The notes under the pieces are model-generated. The model had not been told where the DNA came from. It saw only the letters and a list, made by a program, of their open reading frames with translations, and did no database searches. The position numbers and the translations under genes are program-made. Below, piece by piece: positions 26,905 to 34,366 of a stretch of DNA of 56,626 bases. Every line of letters starts with the position of its first letter. Positions within the stretch are counted from its first letter, which is position 1. The stretch is from DTU018 sp029550685 (GTDB lineage: Bacteria; Bacillota; Syntrophomonadia; Syntrophomonadales; Syntrophomonadaceae). The stretch spans positions 1-56,626 of the forward strand of contig DAONVO010000005.1 in assembly GCA_035412805.1 (NCBI GenBank), given 5' to 3'.

Positions 26905-28134
26905 TCACGGCTGGCTATGTTGCGCTCCACTAATGAGTTCAGGCATGGCAATGTCCTCAATAACTTCTGCGGTCAGTTTAACTCTTATAATAGGATCACT
27001 GGGCGATGAAATCACTTCCCGGGTTATATTTTTAATATCCTTATGAGATGCAATTTTGGCTTTCAGTACCTTTCCAGCCCTCTCAGCAGCTATGTTCTCC
27101 GCTTCAGGGGCTGACACTTCCGTCATTTCCTTCACCTGTTCGGTGATGACCAGTTCGTGCAGGACTATTTTACCCAGCGGAGTGGGTAAAGTCCTGCGCT
27201 TATGTTCTTCTTCAGCAAGAGCAAACACTTGGCTGCTGTCCTTCAAAGCAAAAGTCCGCCAGGGAGTTTCCAGATAGTATTTGGTTACCACCCGGCCTGG
27301 AGTCACTCTCTCCTGTACCAGCGGGCATTCCCCGTACCCTTCGTACCAAACCCGGGCTTCCACTTGTCCTCTGGCCCTCACGGTGTAGGGCATACTAGTC
27401 TGAGTGCCTTCTTGCTCAGGATCAGGCACGATGTAAGGGCTTACCTGGGGAAAGACTATTCCTGATATCAATATGTCCCCAGCGGCCACCACATCACCGG
27501 CAGCAACATTAGCCTGACCTTCTAGGACCAGAACTTCTTCTACAATACCATCCCGGGAGGCTACCAGATGACAAGGCCCGGTAATTTCATCACGGGGCAG
27601 AACCTTCTCCACCACTTCAATGTTGGCCTTTACACCCCGTACCTCTACCTTAGTATAGGTCAGTTGCTCTATATCACGCAGCAGTCCTTCTTCAACTTCA
27701 CTGCGACTGAAATTCCATTTGGCCGCTCCCTGGTATAGCCCATAGCGGGCGGCAGTTACCAGAATGCGGGTGGGGTCAACGTTTTTGGAACCGCTGATCT
27801 CGATAAACCATACAAATGATGACAGACAGTATAAAGCTACTATGAAGATCAAGGCCCCGATCACAAATCCCAATCTTCGTTTTAAGAGAGATTGGTAAAA
27901 AGGAATGCCTTTTTTTTCGGTTACTTCCAGCTGGTAGCCATTTTCCTCCGCTATGCTCTTGAGAGCAGAGTAGGCGCTGCTGCGTATCTTAAAATGAAGG
28001 CCATCTTCTTCGCGTTTGATATCATTGATAAACATGCCCCGAGCTAGGGCCATATTAATAATTTTCTCCAGGTTCTTACCCTGCAATCGCACCCGGATGA
28101 TGCCGCCCACTTGTTCAAAAAAGCGATTAATCAC
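26905..28134 (-). CDS. yqfD: Sporulation protein YqfD
   Basis: 409-residue protein of the YqfD family, required for efficient sporulation in Bacillus. One membrane segment at about 88-110 (LGFVIGALIFIVALYCLSS) divides a short cytoplasmic N-terminal part from a large outer domain with FIEISGSKNVDPTRIL, a POTRA-like start, and the conserved EVVEKVLPRDEI and GDVVAAGDILISG motifs. It follows yqfC by 20 bp. The pair marks the organism as a spore former. Confidence 0.92.
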   Translation of the reverse strand: MINRFFEQVGGIIRVRLQGKNLEKIINMALARGMFINDIKREEDGLHFKIRSSAYSALKSIAEENGYQLEVTEKKGIPFYQSLLKRRLGFVIGALIFIVALYCLSSFVWFIEISGSKNVDPTRILVTAARYGLYQGAAKWNFSRSEVEEGLLRDIEQLTYTKVEVRGVKANIEVVEKVLPRDEITGPCHLVASRDGIVEEVLVLEGQANVAAGDVVAAGDILISGIVFPQVSPYIVPDPEQEGTQTSMPYTVRARGQVEARVWYEGYGECPLVQERVTPGRVVTKYYLETPWRTFALKDSSQVFALAEEEHKRRTLPTPLGKIVLHELVITEQVKEMTEVSAPEAENIAAERAGKVLKAKIASHKDIKNITREVISSPSDPIIRVKLTAEVIEDIAMPELISGAQHSQP

Positions 28135-28153
28135 CGGCTATTTCTCCTTTGAC

Positions 28154-28432
28154 TTAATCGTGATACCTCACACTGTGGACCAATCCATTGATACTGATCT
28201 CATCTGCCATCAAAGCCTTTATTTCCAAATCAGTTCCTTCGATTTCGATAAAGCCCCGTGACAAATTAATCCTGAGCCGGTTAGGCAAGTACTCAATAAT
28301 GCCGCGGTGGTTTTCCAGGTAGATTTCATTGCGGCCTATAATAGTAATTTTCGGCAGATCCAGAACCAGATCTTTGGGTATTTCCAGGAACTCAGCCATA
28401 GCTTTAGTAATAGTTTCCTTGCGCCGATTCAT
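28154..28432 (-). CDS. yqfC: Sporulation protein YqfC
   Basis: Small protein of 92 residues of the YqfC family, always found before yqfD in spore formers. It is seen as MNRRKETITKAMAEFLEIPK, then LPKITIIGRNEIYLENHRGI. The frame is open to 28531, but GGGGGGAAG precedes the ATG at 28432, giving the family N-terminus. It is the first gene of the long operon running down to recO. Its molecular function is unknown. Confidence 0.92.
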   Translation of the reverse strand: MNRRKETITKAMAEFLEIPKDLVLDLPKITIIGRNEIYLENHRGIIEYLPNRLRINLSRGFIEIEGTDLEIKALMADEISINGLVHSVRYHD

Positions 28433-28603
28433 CGTCTTCCCCCCTGTCAGAGCTCTATTCCACCACTCGTCATACAAATATATGCTAGCCGGGCAAACCA
28501 CATGCCCTCCGGCAGAATTATCCAAACACAACTCATGTCATTCTTGTACTATCAAGGCCTGGGTTTTGTTACCTTAAATTAATAGAGGCAGGAGGATGTG
28601 AAT

Positions 28604-29693
28604 ATGATGGACTTTTCAGGTAAAACCGTAATTGTAACCGGTGCTGCCCATGACATTGGGAAAGGTATTGCTGTGAAAATGACTTTCATCTAAGCTTAGC
28701 GGAAGCTTTAGCTTCCGCTAAGCTTGGCAGGAGTGTTAGGCAGGATGCAGGGGTATTAGCCGGCTCGTTCCAAGACTCCTCACCTGTAACACATCGGCTT
28801 GCTTCGGTGCGAAGCGGACCGCTTGGAATTCGGCATCCATGCACTCAGTCCTCGCTGCTCGAAACATCCTGTTTCTCGCTCCGCTTCGCAGCCCTCAGTT
28901 TCGCCGTGGGTTGCAACGGTTCGTCGTAGTCACTCGCCCGGCTAATACTCCTGCGTAAGCCGTGCCCGATGTTTTCGTCCATCGTAGTCTGCGCCACAGG
29001 TGATAATTGCTGTACAGTATGCCGCTGAAAGTGCCCGGGTGGTTATAGCCGATGCAGATGAAAAAAACGGACAGGAGACAGCCTTGCTGATTTATAAACA
29101 GGGCGGTGAGGCGATATTTGTTCCCACCGATGTGCGCCGGGAGGAAGATATTGTCCGGTTAATGAAGGTGGCCTATGAAACATACGCACGCATAGATCTT
29201 TTAATCAACAATGCCGGCAAAGGGCTGTTTAAATCACTCTATGATTTAACTGTAGAGGAATGGAATGATCTGCTGAATACCAACTTAAGAAGTGTTTTCC
29301 TGGGTTCACGGGAAGCCGCCCAATATATGCGCCAGAATAAAGAAGATGGGTCTATAGTCAATATTGCCTCCACCCAAGCCCTTATGTCCGAGCCTAATTC
29401 CGAAGCCTATGCCGCTACCAAGGGAGGAATTGTGGCCCTTACCCATGCCCTGGCAGCTTCTTTAAGCAAAGATAGAATTACGGTTAACTGCATATCTCCA
29501 GGCTGGATTGAAACAAGAGATTATGACCAATTACGCCCCATTGACCATGAACAGCATCCAGCCCGGCGGGTAGGAAAGCCGGAGGATATTGCCCGAGCCT
29601 GCCTGTACTGACTGCTCCAGGCAATGATTTCGTCACCGGCATTAACTGGTAGTAGATGGCGGGATGACCCGAAAAATGATTTATGAAGACTAA
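28604..29693 (+). pseudogene. Short-chain dehydrogenase/reductase, broken by insertion and two frameshifts
   Basis: The 5' part starts at 28604 behind GGAGGATG and encodes FSGKTVIVTGAAHDIGKGIAV, the NAD(P)-binding start of an SDR. It stops at 28695 inside an inserted element (28675-29005). The rest resumes at 29006 (IAVQYAAESARVVIADAD) with the catalytic Ser (IVNIAS) and YxxxK (YAATK). The frame then breaks at about 29608 (tactga, one C missing before CTG) and at about 29645 (aactgg, again one C missing). Restoring both Cs gives the normal end, with VVDGG and a stop at 29693. The original protein would have had about 250 residues. It is on the plus strand, divergent from yqfC. Confidence 0.9.
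28675..29005 (-). mobile_element. 331-bp non-coding mobile element (copy A) with 8-bp target duplication
   Basis: It is flanked by direct repeats ATTGCTGT at 28667-28674 and 29006-29013. Removing the element with one repeat restores the SDR reading frame exactly (GGT ATT GCT GTA CAG TAT). The left end holds a perfect 15-bp stem AAGCTTAGCGGAAGC/GCTTCCGCTAAGCTT (28692-28725) around TTTA. The remaining 280 bp (28726-29005) is more than 85 percent identical by eye to 51397-51675 in opposite orientation. It is G/C-richer than its surroundings, has many internal palindromes (for example GAAACA/TGTTTC) and no credible open frame. Confidence 0.85.
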
Positions 29694-30149
29694 TCCGACC
29701 AAGGACACTTCTCTGTTACATAATATAATCTCACAGCCTTTTATTCTTTTTGGATAATAAAAGGAGTACCCCTATAGAGGTACCAAACCAAGAGGAAGCA
29801 TCATTTTCCTAACGCTCACTCACAGAATGTCAAAAATAAAATAAGAGATTGCCTCGCCTACGGCTCATAACCCAGATAACCACCAAAAGAAACATCAGAG
29901 GCACGGTTAAGTGCAGTAACCATAAGTCTTCTTTCGTATCATTGCGGGAGCGTTAGCGATATGGTAATATCCTTCATAGCTTATTTCCTCATTATTAAAA
30001 AAGGAAGCGCCATTTTACGGCACTTCCTCTTTTCTGACAGCGGATCTATATGGGTAAAACCCAAAATCCCCCTACCTTGAACCAGATGGTTTATGCTGAT
30101 GAAATACAGTTACTACATAAACGCTAAGCAGAAGCTTAACAGTATAAAC
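29694..30149. other. 456-bp intergenic region with degenerate repeats and a terminator
   Basis: It contains a small palindrome GTACC...GGTAC (about 29768-29786). Two decayed halves of the GAGATTGCC/CATTGCGAG repeat family face each other at about 29844-29866 and 29939-29975. A terminator hairpin lies at 30004-30028. No gene is supported. Confidence 0.6.
30004..30028 (-). terminator. Terminator of the CoA-transferase gene
   Basis: The minus strand forms GGAAGTGCC / GGCGCTTCC arms with one mismatch around a 7-nt loop, followed by TTTTTT (29998-30003). It lies about 120 bp beyond the CoA-transferase stop codon. A T-run on the other side could also make it act on plus-strand transcripts. Confidence 0.7.
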
Positions 30150-31499
30150 TTAAACCCAGCCTATTTTTTGGGCCTGGAAACGCAGTTCATCCCTAAACTG
30201 AGGATGAGCTATACTAATCATTTCCTTAATACGCTCACTTACACTCTTAAAACGCAGATTGGCTACTCCGTATTCGGTAACCACGTATTCCACATCATTA
30301 CGGGATGTTGACACAATGGTGCCGGCCGGAAGGAAAGGTACCACCCGGGATTTCAGTTTGCCATCCTGGTCGGTAAAGCTGGAGTTAAGGGCGAGAATGC
30401 TTTTGCCGCCTTTCGAGAAGTGAGCGCCCCAGATAAAGTTTACCTGCCCACCGGTGCCACTGTATTGACGGTGACGAATAGATTCTGAAGCTACCTGGCC
30501 GGTCAAATCCATCATCAAGGCATTGTTAATCGATATCAAATTGTCGTGCTGCCCTATTACGTAAGGATCATTATTATATTCCACTTCCGTAAACCAGAAT
30601 TTGGGGTTGTGGTTCACATAATCCCACAGCTTGGCATTGCCTACACAGAAAGTACCGGTAGTAATGCCAGGATTAATGTTTTTCTTGCTGTTATTAACTA
30701 CTCCCAATTCCATCAATTCCATGATAGAGTTTTGTACTACTTCCGTGTGAATTCCCAGATCTTTTTTGTCATGCAGGAGATAGCCGATTGCATTGGCCAA
30801 GCCTCCCAATCCCAGCTGAACCGTTGAACCATCAGGAATCATGTCAGCGATATAACCAGCGATTTGTCTTTCCACATCGGTGATAGGAATATCCGGTATT
30901 TCCACTAGGTCAGCATCCGATTCCAAAATAACATCGACTTCAGAAACATGGATCTTCAGATCATCGCTGACCAGCCAGGGAGTGCGGGGATTAACCTCGG
31001 CAATTACCAGATCAGCACGGTTAATAGCCCGCCGGGGAACCAGACCGCCGAAACAGGAACGGTTCATATACCCGTTTTCATCAGGAGGGGTAACCACAAA
31101 AGCAGTTACGTTAGGTTTCCGGTAATCCATCCATTGAGCCAGCTGGTTTAAGTGGACCGGTATATACTGGGCGGTTTTCCACTCCATGCACATACGTTCT
31201 ACTGGTCCCACAAAAGGAGTTTCAATGTGGATGTTCTCTTGATACTGGGGCTGCATGTATTCATACAGTTTTAGTGCCAATCCCAGGCAGATAGTAACGT
31301 TTTTCAGTTCTGAGACCCTATTGCTCAAAGCCACCGAAAAATCATGGGGAATACATGTGCCTCCTGCCATCATGATTACATCATTGTTGCGAATCAAAAC
31401 TGCTGCGTCTGCTGCATCCATTAATTTAGCCTGGTATTCTTCTTGCCAATTAGCATACTTGACCTGTGTTTTTGGTAGTCGCTTTTCTGAAATCGCCAT
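30150..31499 (-). CDS. Acetyl-CoA hydrolase/transferase family protein (4-hydroxybutyrate CoA-transferase-like)
   Basis: Transfers CoA between acetyl-CoA and a short carboxylate such as butyrate or hydroxybutyrate; the substrate is not certain. It has 449 residues. Family features are DVIMMAGGTCIPH near the start, VTPPDENGYMN, the glycine-rich STVQLGLGGLANAI and the probable catalytic Glu in GIHTEVV. The C-terminal half has SGTGGQVNFIWGA. The ATG at 31499 follows GGGGG; the frame runs open to 31583 without a better start. Upstream lie a sigma-54-type promoter and a palindromic activator site, with the enhancer-binding regulator as next gene, so this is a regulated unit, likely for fatty-acid or hydroxy-acid use. 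Confidence 0.9.
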   Translation of the reverse strand: MAISEKRLPKTQVKYANWQEEYQAKLMDAADAAVLIRNNDVIMMAGGTCIPHDFSVALSNRVSELKNVTICLGLALKLYEYMQPQYQENIHIETPFVGPVERMCMEWKTAQYIPVHLNQLAQWMDYRKPNVTAFVVTPPDENGYMNRSCFGGLVPRRAINRADLVIAEVNPRTPWLVSDDLKIHVSEVDVILESDADLVEIPDIPITDVERQIAGYIADMIPDGSTVQLGLGGLANAIGYLLHDKKDLGIHTEVVQNSIMELMELGVVNNSKKNINPGITTGTFCVGNAKLWDYVNHNPKFWFTEVEYNNDPYVIGQHDNLISINNALMMDLTGQVASESIRHRQYSGTGGQVNFIWGAHFSKGGKSILALNSSFTDQDGKLKSRVVPFLPAGTIVSTSRNDVEYVVTEYGVANLRFKSVSERIKEMISIAHPQFRDELRFQAQKIGWV

Positions 31500-31538
31500 T
31501 ATAATACCCCCTATGAAAATGAATTCAACAGGAGGTAT

Positions 31539-31554
31539 AGCACAAACCATGCCA
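31539..31554 (-). promoter_or_regulatory. Sigma-54 (-24/-12) promoter of the CoA-transferase gene
   Basis: The minus strand reads TGGCATGGTTTGTGCT. Against the consensus TGGCAC-N5-TTGCW it keeps the GG and GC dinucleotides at the required 10-bp separation, with two mismatches outside them. It lies 40 bp before the start codon, and a sigma-54 activator gene is adjacent. Confidence 0.65.
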
Positions 31555-31607
31555 GTTCCTATAAATGCGGTTTTCACCTGCAAAGTGGATGAAACAACCC
31601 CGCTTGA

Positions 31608-31625
31608 TGTACAAATTATTGTACA
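31608..31625. promoter_or_regulatory. Palindromic activator-binding site TGTACAA-N4-TTGTACA
   Basis: A perfect 7-bp inverted repeat around ATTA. Its centre lies about 90 bp upstream of the start expected from the sigma-54 promoter, a usual place for an enhancer. A related but degenerate sequence (TTTACAAATTATTTAG) overlaps the regulator's stop codon at about 31708-31723. Confidence 0.6.
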
Positions 31626-31715
31626 CCCTTGGCCAGATGTTCTACCTGTGCCACTGCTGTAGTTTATCGTTTCCGGTGTTCTAATTATTAGACAATGTGC
31701 TAAACGATTTACAAA

Positions 31716-33122
31716 TTATTTAGAATATCCTGCCGGCGAAATATCGAGATGATACTGTTCCATTTTATAGTATAAAGTACTACGGCTAAGCCCTAATAAT
31801 TGAGCAGCCTGGGTCTTGTTGCCTCCACAGGCTTTTATAGCCCGTAAGATGGTCTGCTTTTCTGCTTCTTCCCGGGCCTTGGCCAGATCAAACCCCTGGT
31901 ATCTACTACGGTTATTGGCGCCTGTCCTTTGATTGGCAAATCGCAATAAATTGTTCAGGGTTATTTTCCCTGCCCCGGTATCGATGCAAGCTCGTTCGAT
32001 CACAGTGTGCAATTCCCGTACATTGCCCGGCCAGTGATATTGATGCAACCGGGCCAGAGCCTCCTTGGAAATACCTTCTATCCTTCCTCCGTTTTCCTGG
32101 TTGTATTGATTAATAAAGAACTCGGTAAGAGGTTCCAAATCCTCCATTCTCTCTCGCAGAGGCGGGATGTTAATCGGGAAAACATCTAAACGGAAGAACA
32201 GGTCCTTGCGGAATTTTCCCTGGCTTACCATATCACGTAGAGAACCGTTGGTAGCCGAGATTATCCGTACATCTACGGAAATAGTCTTAGTGCCTCCCAC
32301 TCGTTCCAGTTCTTTCTCCTGCAGCACTCGCAGCAGCCCGGCTTGAGACATCCAGGACAACTCAGAAATTTCGTCCAGAAATAGCGTACCTTTATCAGCC
32401 AGTTCGAATTTACCGGGTTTACCTGCTTTACGTGCCCCAGTAAAAGCCCCTTCTTCATAGCCAAATAATTCGCTTTCCAGTAAATTATCGGGAATCGAAG
32501 CACAGTTTACTCTAATCAGGGGATATTCCCGGCGGTTGCTTTCCTGATGAATAGCATGAGCAAACAGTTCTTTTCCTGTGCCGGTTTCTCCAGTGATCAA
32601 CACCGGTATAGTAGTACAGGCTATCATACGCACCTGTTCTTTGGCTTCCAGTATCGCATCACTTCTGCCCACTATGGAAGCTAAGGAATACTTGGCCGAT
32701 GACAAACGCTTGACTTCCTCTTTATAATATTTTAATTCCGAAAACATATTGGAAATACGACGAGCAAATCCCCGGGCATCATCTAAATAACGGAAAATAT
32801 TGAACCCGGCTGCACCAATAATCCTGCCTTCCGTAGTAATTGGTACCCGGGATACCACCTGGGTTTTCCCGTTCAGTTCCCATATATCAGCAATGATAGG
32901 TTTACCAGTGCGCAACACCTCCAGCATACGAGTATGAGGAAAAACCTCATCCACCCTACAGCCCAGTACCTTATCCTTGGACAAACCACTTTCCCGGCAG
33001 TAATAATCGGTGATGATACGGATGATTCCGTTTTCGTCGATAACCAGAGCACCATCAAACTCATTAAAAATAGTCTCGATAACATCCAGGTATTTCTGAG
33101 GTAAGGTACTAAGTTTGAACAC
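31716..33122 (-). CDS. Sigma-54-dependent transcriptional activator (PAS, AAA+, Fis HTH)
   Basis: Bacterial enhancer-binding protein of 468 residues. An N-terminal PAS sensor (about 12-115) is followed by the AAA+ domain (about 148-380), with Walker A GETGTGKE at 178-185, the sigma-54 contact loop GAFTGA at 225-230 and Walker B TLFLDE. The C-terminal Fis-type helix-turn-helix is NKTQAAQLLGLSRSTLYYKM. There is no receiver domain, so the signal is probably a small molecule bound by PAS. The downstream CoA-transferase gene has a -24/-12 promoter and is the evident target. Confidence 0.95.
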   Translation of the reverse strand: MFKLSTLPQKYLDVIETIFNEFDGALVIDENGIIRIITDYYCRESGLSKDKVLGCRVDEVFPHTRMLEVLRTGKPIIADIWELNGKTQVVSRVPITTEGRIIGAAGFNIFRYLDDARGFARRISNMFSELKYYKEEVKRLSSAKYSLASIVGRSDAILEAKEQVRMIACTTIPVLITGETGTGKELFAHAIHQESNRREYPLIRVNCASIPDNLLESELFGYEEGAFTGARKAGKPGKFELADKGTLFLDEISELSWMSQAGLLRVLQEKELERVGGTKTISVDVRIISATNGSLRDMVSQGKFRKDLFFRLDVFPINIPPLRERMEDLEPLTEFFINQYNQENGGRIEGISKEALARLHQYHWPGNVRELHTVIERACIDTGAGKITLNNLLRFANQRTGANNRSRYQGFDLAKAREEAEKQTILRAIKACGGNKTQAAQLLGLSRSTLYYKMEQYHLDISPAGYSK

Positions 33123-33260
33123 CCTGATCTTCCCCCTATCCTTTCCTGGTAATTAACTGACTTATTTAAATATTCTATATTTTCTAGACAATTCCTTGAT
33201 GCTGGATCAATATTCCTTATAGGCCTACTTTTGGGGAACACTCACAGGTGATTTAAAAAA

Positions 33261-33335
33261 AGGGTCGGTCCCTGTCATGTCGATTCAACTCATCTCAAGG
33301 TAAAAAACTTGAGATATATGACAGAAACCGCCCCT
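33261..33335. repeat. Imperfect palindrome with TGTCAT/ATGACA arms (family with 53586-53663)
   Basis: Outer arms AGGGTCGGTCCCTGTCAT and ATGACAGAAACCGCCCCT pair with four mismatches. An inner stem ATCTCAAG/CTTGAGAT closes the loop. A second copy with the same outer arms lies between rpsT and holA. It is in the intergenic region upstream of the activator gene and may act as a transcript end or a mobile palindrome. Confidence 0.7.
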
Positions 33336-33374
33336 TCTTCCTTGACCGGTCTTACCCTTTGTTTCTACTCGCTA

Positions 33375-33485
33375 TTAATAGAATGCGAAGGAAACAATGC
33401 TCACTAAAAAGGTCACTATAACGATGGCAACAATAATAGTTACCATTCTTTTCTGGCGTTGTGTGCCTTTATTCATAAAACTCAA
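33375..33485 (-). CDS. Small single-span membrane protein
   Basis: A short frame of 36 residues starting at TTG 33485, with GGGGGTGTG upstream (33 residues if ATG 33476 is used). It begins with a basic stretch (MNKGTQRQKRM) followed by one hydrophobic helix (VTIIVAIVIVTFLVSIVSF) and ends FAFY. The architecture resembles mini-proteins such as DUF4044/Prli42, but the match is not certain. It sits just after the terminator that follows rpsU, so it needs its own promoter or read-through. Confidence 0.6.
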   Translation of the reverse strand: MSFMNKGTQRQKRMVTIIVAIVIVTFLVSIVSFAFY

Positions 33486-33509
33486 TACTCACACCCCCGA
33501 TTGAAAAAA

Positions 33510-33532
33510 CCTGGCAGCTTTAGGCCGCCAGG
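33510..33532 (-). terminator. Terminator after rpsU
   Basis: The minus strand forms CCTGGCGGC / GCTGCCAGG arms (one mismatch) around CTAAA, followed by TTTTTT. It lies 80 bp after the rpsU stop codon and just upstream of the small membrane protein gene. Confidence 0.85.
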
Positions 33533-33613
33533 TTTATTATCAATTATTATATTCTGCTGCGATACTTCATCGATTGGCCCATATCCCGAGGTCAACCAGA
33601 GATATTTTAATAA

Positions 33614-33790
33614 TTAAAATTTTTTCTTCTTACGTGCAGCTTCAGATTTCTTTTTTCTTCTAACACTTGGTTTTTCATAATGTTCGTGCTTACGAATATC
33701 TTGCATAACCCCAGACTTCTGGCAGGAACGCTTAAAACGTTTTAATGCGCTATCCAGGGATTCATTTTTCCCAACTTTAACTTCGCTCAT
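33614..33790 (-). CDS. rpsU: 30S ribosomal protein bS21
   Basis: 58-codon gene for a small, basic ribosomal protein of 57-58 residues with SLDSALKRFKRSCQKSGVMQDIRKHEHYEKPS and the lysine-rich end typical of S21. The ATG at 33790 follows GGGGAGGG; the upstream open extension to 33832 is not used. It lies 76 bp downstream of the HIT gene. The usual partner yqeY is not here. Confidence 0.96.
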   Translation of the reverse strand: MSEVKVGKNESLDSALKRFKRSCQKSGVMQDIRKHEHYEKPSVRRKKKSEAARKKKKF

Positions 33791-33866
33791 TGTTTCCCTC
33801 CCCTCGTACGACCAGGCTAGGTAAATGCCCATCCATTTTACTATTTCTTATACATAGCAGTCAAGA

Positions 33867-34217
33867 TTAGCCGGGAGGCCACCCCAGGTCACGCCCACCT
33901 AGTAGATGGTAATGAATATGCATCACCGCTTGTCCCCCGGCCGGTCCACAATTGCATAATAACCGGTATCCTTCTTCAGCCACATTCAATTTCTTAGCAA
34001 TGGCAGCTGCTGTCAGCTGAATATGGCCCAGTAGTTCAATGTCCTCTGCAGTAGTTGCATTTAAGGAAGCCCGGTGAGACTTGGGAATGAGAAGTATATG
34101 CACAGGAGCCACGGGATCGATATCCTTAATGGCTACCAGTTTATCATCTTCAAATACCACATTGGCATGTATTTCCTGGTTGGCAATTTTACAAAATAAG
34201 CAATCGCCCTCTGACAA
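33867..34217 (-). CDS. HIT family nucleotide-binding protein
   Basis: 116-residue histidine-triad hydrolase of the Hint branch, acting on nucleoside phosphoramidates or similar bonds. The triad is HIHYHLLGG near residue 100; CLFCKIANQEI at the start gives the CxxC zinc half-site found in many family members. It lies upstream of rpsU, a common Firmicute pairing. Its physiological substrate is unknown. Confidence 0.93.
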   Translation of the reverse strand: MSEGDCLFCKIANQEIHANVVFEDDKLVAIKDIDPVAPVHILLIPKSHRASLNATTAEDIELLGHIQLTAAAIAKKLNVAEEGYRLLCNCGPAGGQAVMHIHYHLLGGRDLGWPPG

Positions 34218-34366
34218 ATTTTCACCTCCTGTTATTGATTGATTCGATAACTGGTTAGACTATTTGCTGAATCCATTCTACCAGATAAACAGGTTTCTTA
34301 AAACAATTCTTTGTCACCTGTTTATCTGTTATCTACATATTATTCGCCGTATTGTAGAACAAGTTA

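Noticed and set aside
28675..29005. Group I/II intron, or HNH-associated RNA, in the SDR gene
   Set aside because: The 8-bp direct repeats speak for transposition. I see no group II domain V-like hairpin or intron boundary, and no ORF. The host gene also has frameshifts, so splicing is not under selection here.
31500..31583. 28-residue N-terminal extension of the CoA-transferase
   Set aside because: It covers the sigma-54 promoter, and the ATG at 31499 has a good ribosome site.
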